NCBI GenBank assembly: GCA_027026295.1
Contig: JALVOR010000036.1
Span: 1 to 7,297, forward strand
Length of the DNA stretch: 7,297 nucleotides
Source of the DNA: Anaerolineales bacterium
Lineage (GTDB): Bacteria; Chloroflexota; Anaerolineae; Anaerolineales; DRMV01
Reading direction: 5' to 3'
A program made the position numbers and the translations under genes. Under the pieces are notes generated by a model. It was not told where the DNA came from. It saw nothing but the letters and a program-made list of their open reading frames with translations, and did no database searches. The number at the start of each line of letters is the position of its first letter. The stretch's first letter is position 1. Below, one piece after another: positions 5,693-7,297 of the stretch.

Positions 5693-7297
5693 TCAGGCGG
5701 CGTCGGGCGGCTCCAGGCGGAATTCGTCGTCGGGGCCAAGGAGCACCTCGCGCTCGCGCCCCGCGCTGTTGGCAGGGGCAACCACGCCGACTTCTTCCAG
5801 TTGCTCGATGAGGCGGGCCGCGCGAGGGTAGCCTACCCGCAGGCGGCGCTGAATCATCGAGGCGCTGGCGCGCTGCGCCCGAATGACCAGCCGCGCGGCT
5901 TCTTCCAGCAGCGGGTCGTAGCCCAAAGGCGCTTCGGCGTCCTCGCTCAGCAACCGCTCCCACGGCGGCGCACCTTCCGGCGCACCGACCTGCTTCTGCC
6001 AGTAAGCCAGCGCTTTGGCAACCTCTTTATCGCTCACCAAAGCCCCCTGGGCGCGCACCGGCGCGGGCGCATCGGGCGGCTGGAAGAGCATGTCGCCCTT
6101 GCCCAGCAGGTGCTCTGCACCGGGGGTGTCGAGAATCACGCGGCTGTCGATGCCTGAAGCAACGGCAAAAGAAAGCCGCGCCGGGAAGTTGGCTTTGATG
6201 AGGCCGGTCACCACATCGGTGCTGGGGCGCTGCGTGGCGACAATCAAATGGATGCCGGTCGCGCGCGCCATCTGTGCGAGGCGCACGATGTTGTGTTCCA
6301 CCTGGTCGGGGGCGAACATCATCAAATCAGCCAGTTCGTCAATCAGTACCACAATGGAAGGCAAGGGCTCGCCCCCCTTGCGCTGGATTTTGCGGTTATA
6401 CGAAGCCAGATGGCGGGAACGGCTCTGTTCCAGCAGGCGGTAGCGGCGTTCCATTTCGCCCACCACCCATCTCAGGGAAGCCAGCACCCGCTCCAGGTCG
6501 CTTTCCACCTGCCCCAGCAGGTGCGGCAGGCCGTTGAAGCGCAGCAGTTCCACCCGCTTGGGGTCAATCATTACCAGCCGCAGGTCTTCGGGCGTGTTGT
6601 TCATCACCAGACAGGTGGTGATGGCAGCAATACACACCGACTTGCCCGAACCAGTCGCACCGGCAATGAGCAGGTGAGGCATCTTGGCGAGGTCAGCCAC
6701 CAGAGGACGCCCGGAAACATCCCGCCCCAATGCCAGGGCTAAGGGGGAACCCAGCCGCTGGAAAGCCTCGGAAGCCATCAGCGGGCGCAGGCGCACCACC
6801 GTGGCCTTGGGGTTGGGAATTTCGATGCCGACATACGAGCGCCCCGGCACCGGCGCTTGCACGCGCAGGCGTTCCGCCGAAAGCGCCAGCGCCAAATCGC
6901 GCTGCAAAGCAGCAATCTGGGCGACGCGCACCTTTTGGCGCTGGGATTCGCCCTCGGAGCCGGGTTTCTCGATGTATCCCGGCTCGACAGCAAACTGCAC
7001 CACCGTGGGGCCGACCTGCACCCCCACCACCTTGGCGGGAATGCCAAACTCGTCCAAAGTTTTCTCAATGAGGCCAGCGGTGAGGTGGATGTGCCGCTCA
7101 TCGGGGCGGGAAGCATTTTCTTCCAGCAGCAGATCCAGCGGGGGAAGGCGGTCGTCTCGGGGCTTGCGGCGGGGAGATGGGGTTTCTTCGGCGCGAGCAA
7201 TGGGCACTTCGCGGCGAAATTGGGGCGGCAGGTCGGGCTGTTTGCGCCGCTTGCGCTTCTTTTTGGATTTGGCGTTGCGGGTGGGTGCGGTGACTAC
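5693..7297 (-). CDS. ftsK: DNA translocase FtsK/SpoIIIE, motor and winged-helix part (5' partial)
   Basis: FtsK/SpoIIIE is a hexameric, septum-anchored ATPase that pumps chromosomal DNA during division or sporulation. The frame is open to the window edge with no stop, so 534 C-terminal residues are seen and the membrane domain is missing; the GTG at 7207 is an internal Val. The visible start is a strongly basic linker (NAKSKKRKKRRKQ, about 8-20) followed by a Pro-rich stretch. The alpha domain (about 60-175, including IPAKVVGVQVGPTVVQFAVEPG) precedes the RecA-like beta domain: Walker A GATGSGKS (213-220), IDPKRVELLRFNGLPHLL (244-261), Walker B IVVLIDELADLMM (315-327), ATQRPSTDVVTGLIKANFP (354-372) and DTPGAEHLLGKGDML (390-404). 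A gamma winged-helix domain (about 462-520; ASASMIQRRLRVGYPRAARLIEQLEEVGVV) ends the protein; in well-studied members this reads polar DNA motifs (KOPS/SRS). The linker looks short. All ATPase motifs are intact. Confidence 0.96.
   Translation of the reverse strand, partial: VVTAPTRNAKSKKKRKRRKQPDLPPQFRREVPIARAEETPSPRRKPRDDRLPPLDLLLEENASRPDERHIHLTAGLIEKTLDEFGIPAKVVGVQVGPTVVQFAVEPGYIEKPGSEGESQRQKVRVAQIAALQRDLALALSAERLRVQAPVPGRSYVGIEIPNPKATVVRLRPLMASEAFQRLGSPLALALGRDVSGRPLVADLAKMPHLLIAGATGSGKSVCIAAITTCLVMNNTPEDLRLVMIDPKRVELLRFNGLPHLLGQVESDLERVLASLRWVVGEMERRYRLLEQSRSRHLASYNRKIQRKGGEPLPSIVVLIDELADLMMFAPDQVEHNIVRLAQMARATGIHLIVATQRPSTDVVTGLIKANFPARLSFAVASGIDSRVILDTPGAEHLLGKGDMLFQPPDAPAPVRAQGALVSDKEVAKALAYWQKQVGAPEGAPPWERLLSEDAEAPLGYDPLLEEAARLVIRAQRASASMIQRRLRVGYPRAARLIEQLEEVGVVAPANSAGREREVLLGPDDEFRLEPPDAA

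Noticed and set aside
4407..5831. 474-codon plus-strand open frame opposite the CFA-synthase-like gene
   Set aside because: It spans that gene, its promoter and the ftsK end. The opposite strand has clear catalytic motifs, start signals and terminators, so this frame is a shadow.
6248..6742. Plus-strand frame inside ftsK
   Set aside because: It is opposite the Walker A/B region of ftsK; the translation is His/Gln-rich without domain features.

Overview
The window is GC-rich bacterial chromosome with dense, ordinary-looking coding: five protein genes, two of them cut by the window edges, separated by short intergenic gaps (163, 68 and 170 nt). No rRNA, tRNA, CRISPR array, transposase or phage gene is visible. 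The gene set (LipM-type octanoyltransferase, PrmA, DegV, a CFA-synthase-like methyltransferase, FtsK/SpoIIIE translocase) fits many bacteria. The style of the proteins and the palindromic 'GTCATTGCGAGC ... GCTCGCAATGAC' intergenic element remind me most of Chloroflexota (Anaerolineae-like). That is an impression from pattern memory, not a proof.

Layout. (1) Plus strand, 1-1509: the 3' end of a lipoate/octanoyl ligase-family gene (lipM-like), then after 1 nt prmA, with the prmA ribosome binding site inside the end of the upstream gene. (2) 1510-1672, between convergent genes: a weak intrinsic terminator for prmA, a palindromic dispersed-repeat-type element (13-bp perfect terminal inverted repeats at 1544-1556 and 1622-1634, with two inner hairpins), and another imperfect hairpin just past the end of the minus-strand gene. 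(3) Minus strand, 4158 down to 1673: degV followed by a polytopic GT-C/ArnT-like membrane protein, tightly packed and probably co-transcribed. (4) 4159-4237: two minus-strand hairpins with T-runs at the end of the next gene, the first wrapped around its stop codon. (5) Minus strand, 5522 down to 4227: a cyclopropane-fatty-acid-synthase-family methyltransferase with a perfect TATAAT -10 box and a perfect AAGGAGGT ribosome binding site. (6) Minus strand, 7297 down to 5693: the C-terminal motor and winged-helix part of an FtsK/SpoIIIE DNA translocase, truncated at its N terminus by the window edge.

How the genes relate: three of the five act on or bind fatty acyl groups (LipM takes octanoyl from ACP, DegV proteins bind fatty acids, CFA synthase alkylates acyl chains in phospholipids). 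They lie on different transcripts and two strands, so a joint pathway is only a suggestion. I found no convincing new system; the most rewarding places to look are the intergenic palindrome and the terminator/promoter arrangement in front of degV.
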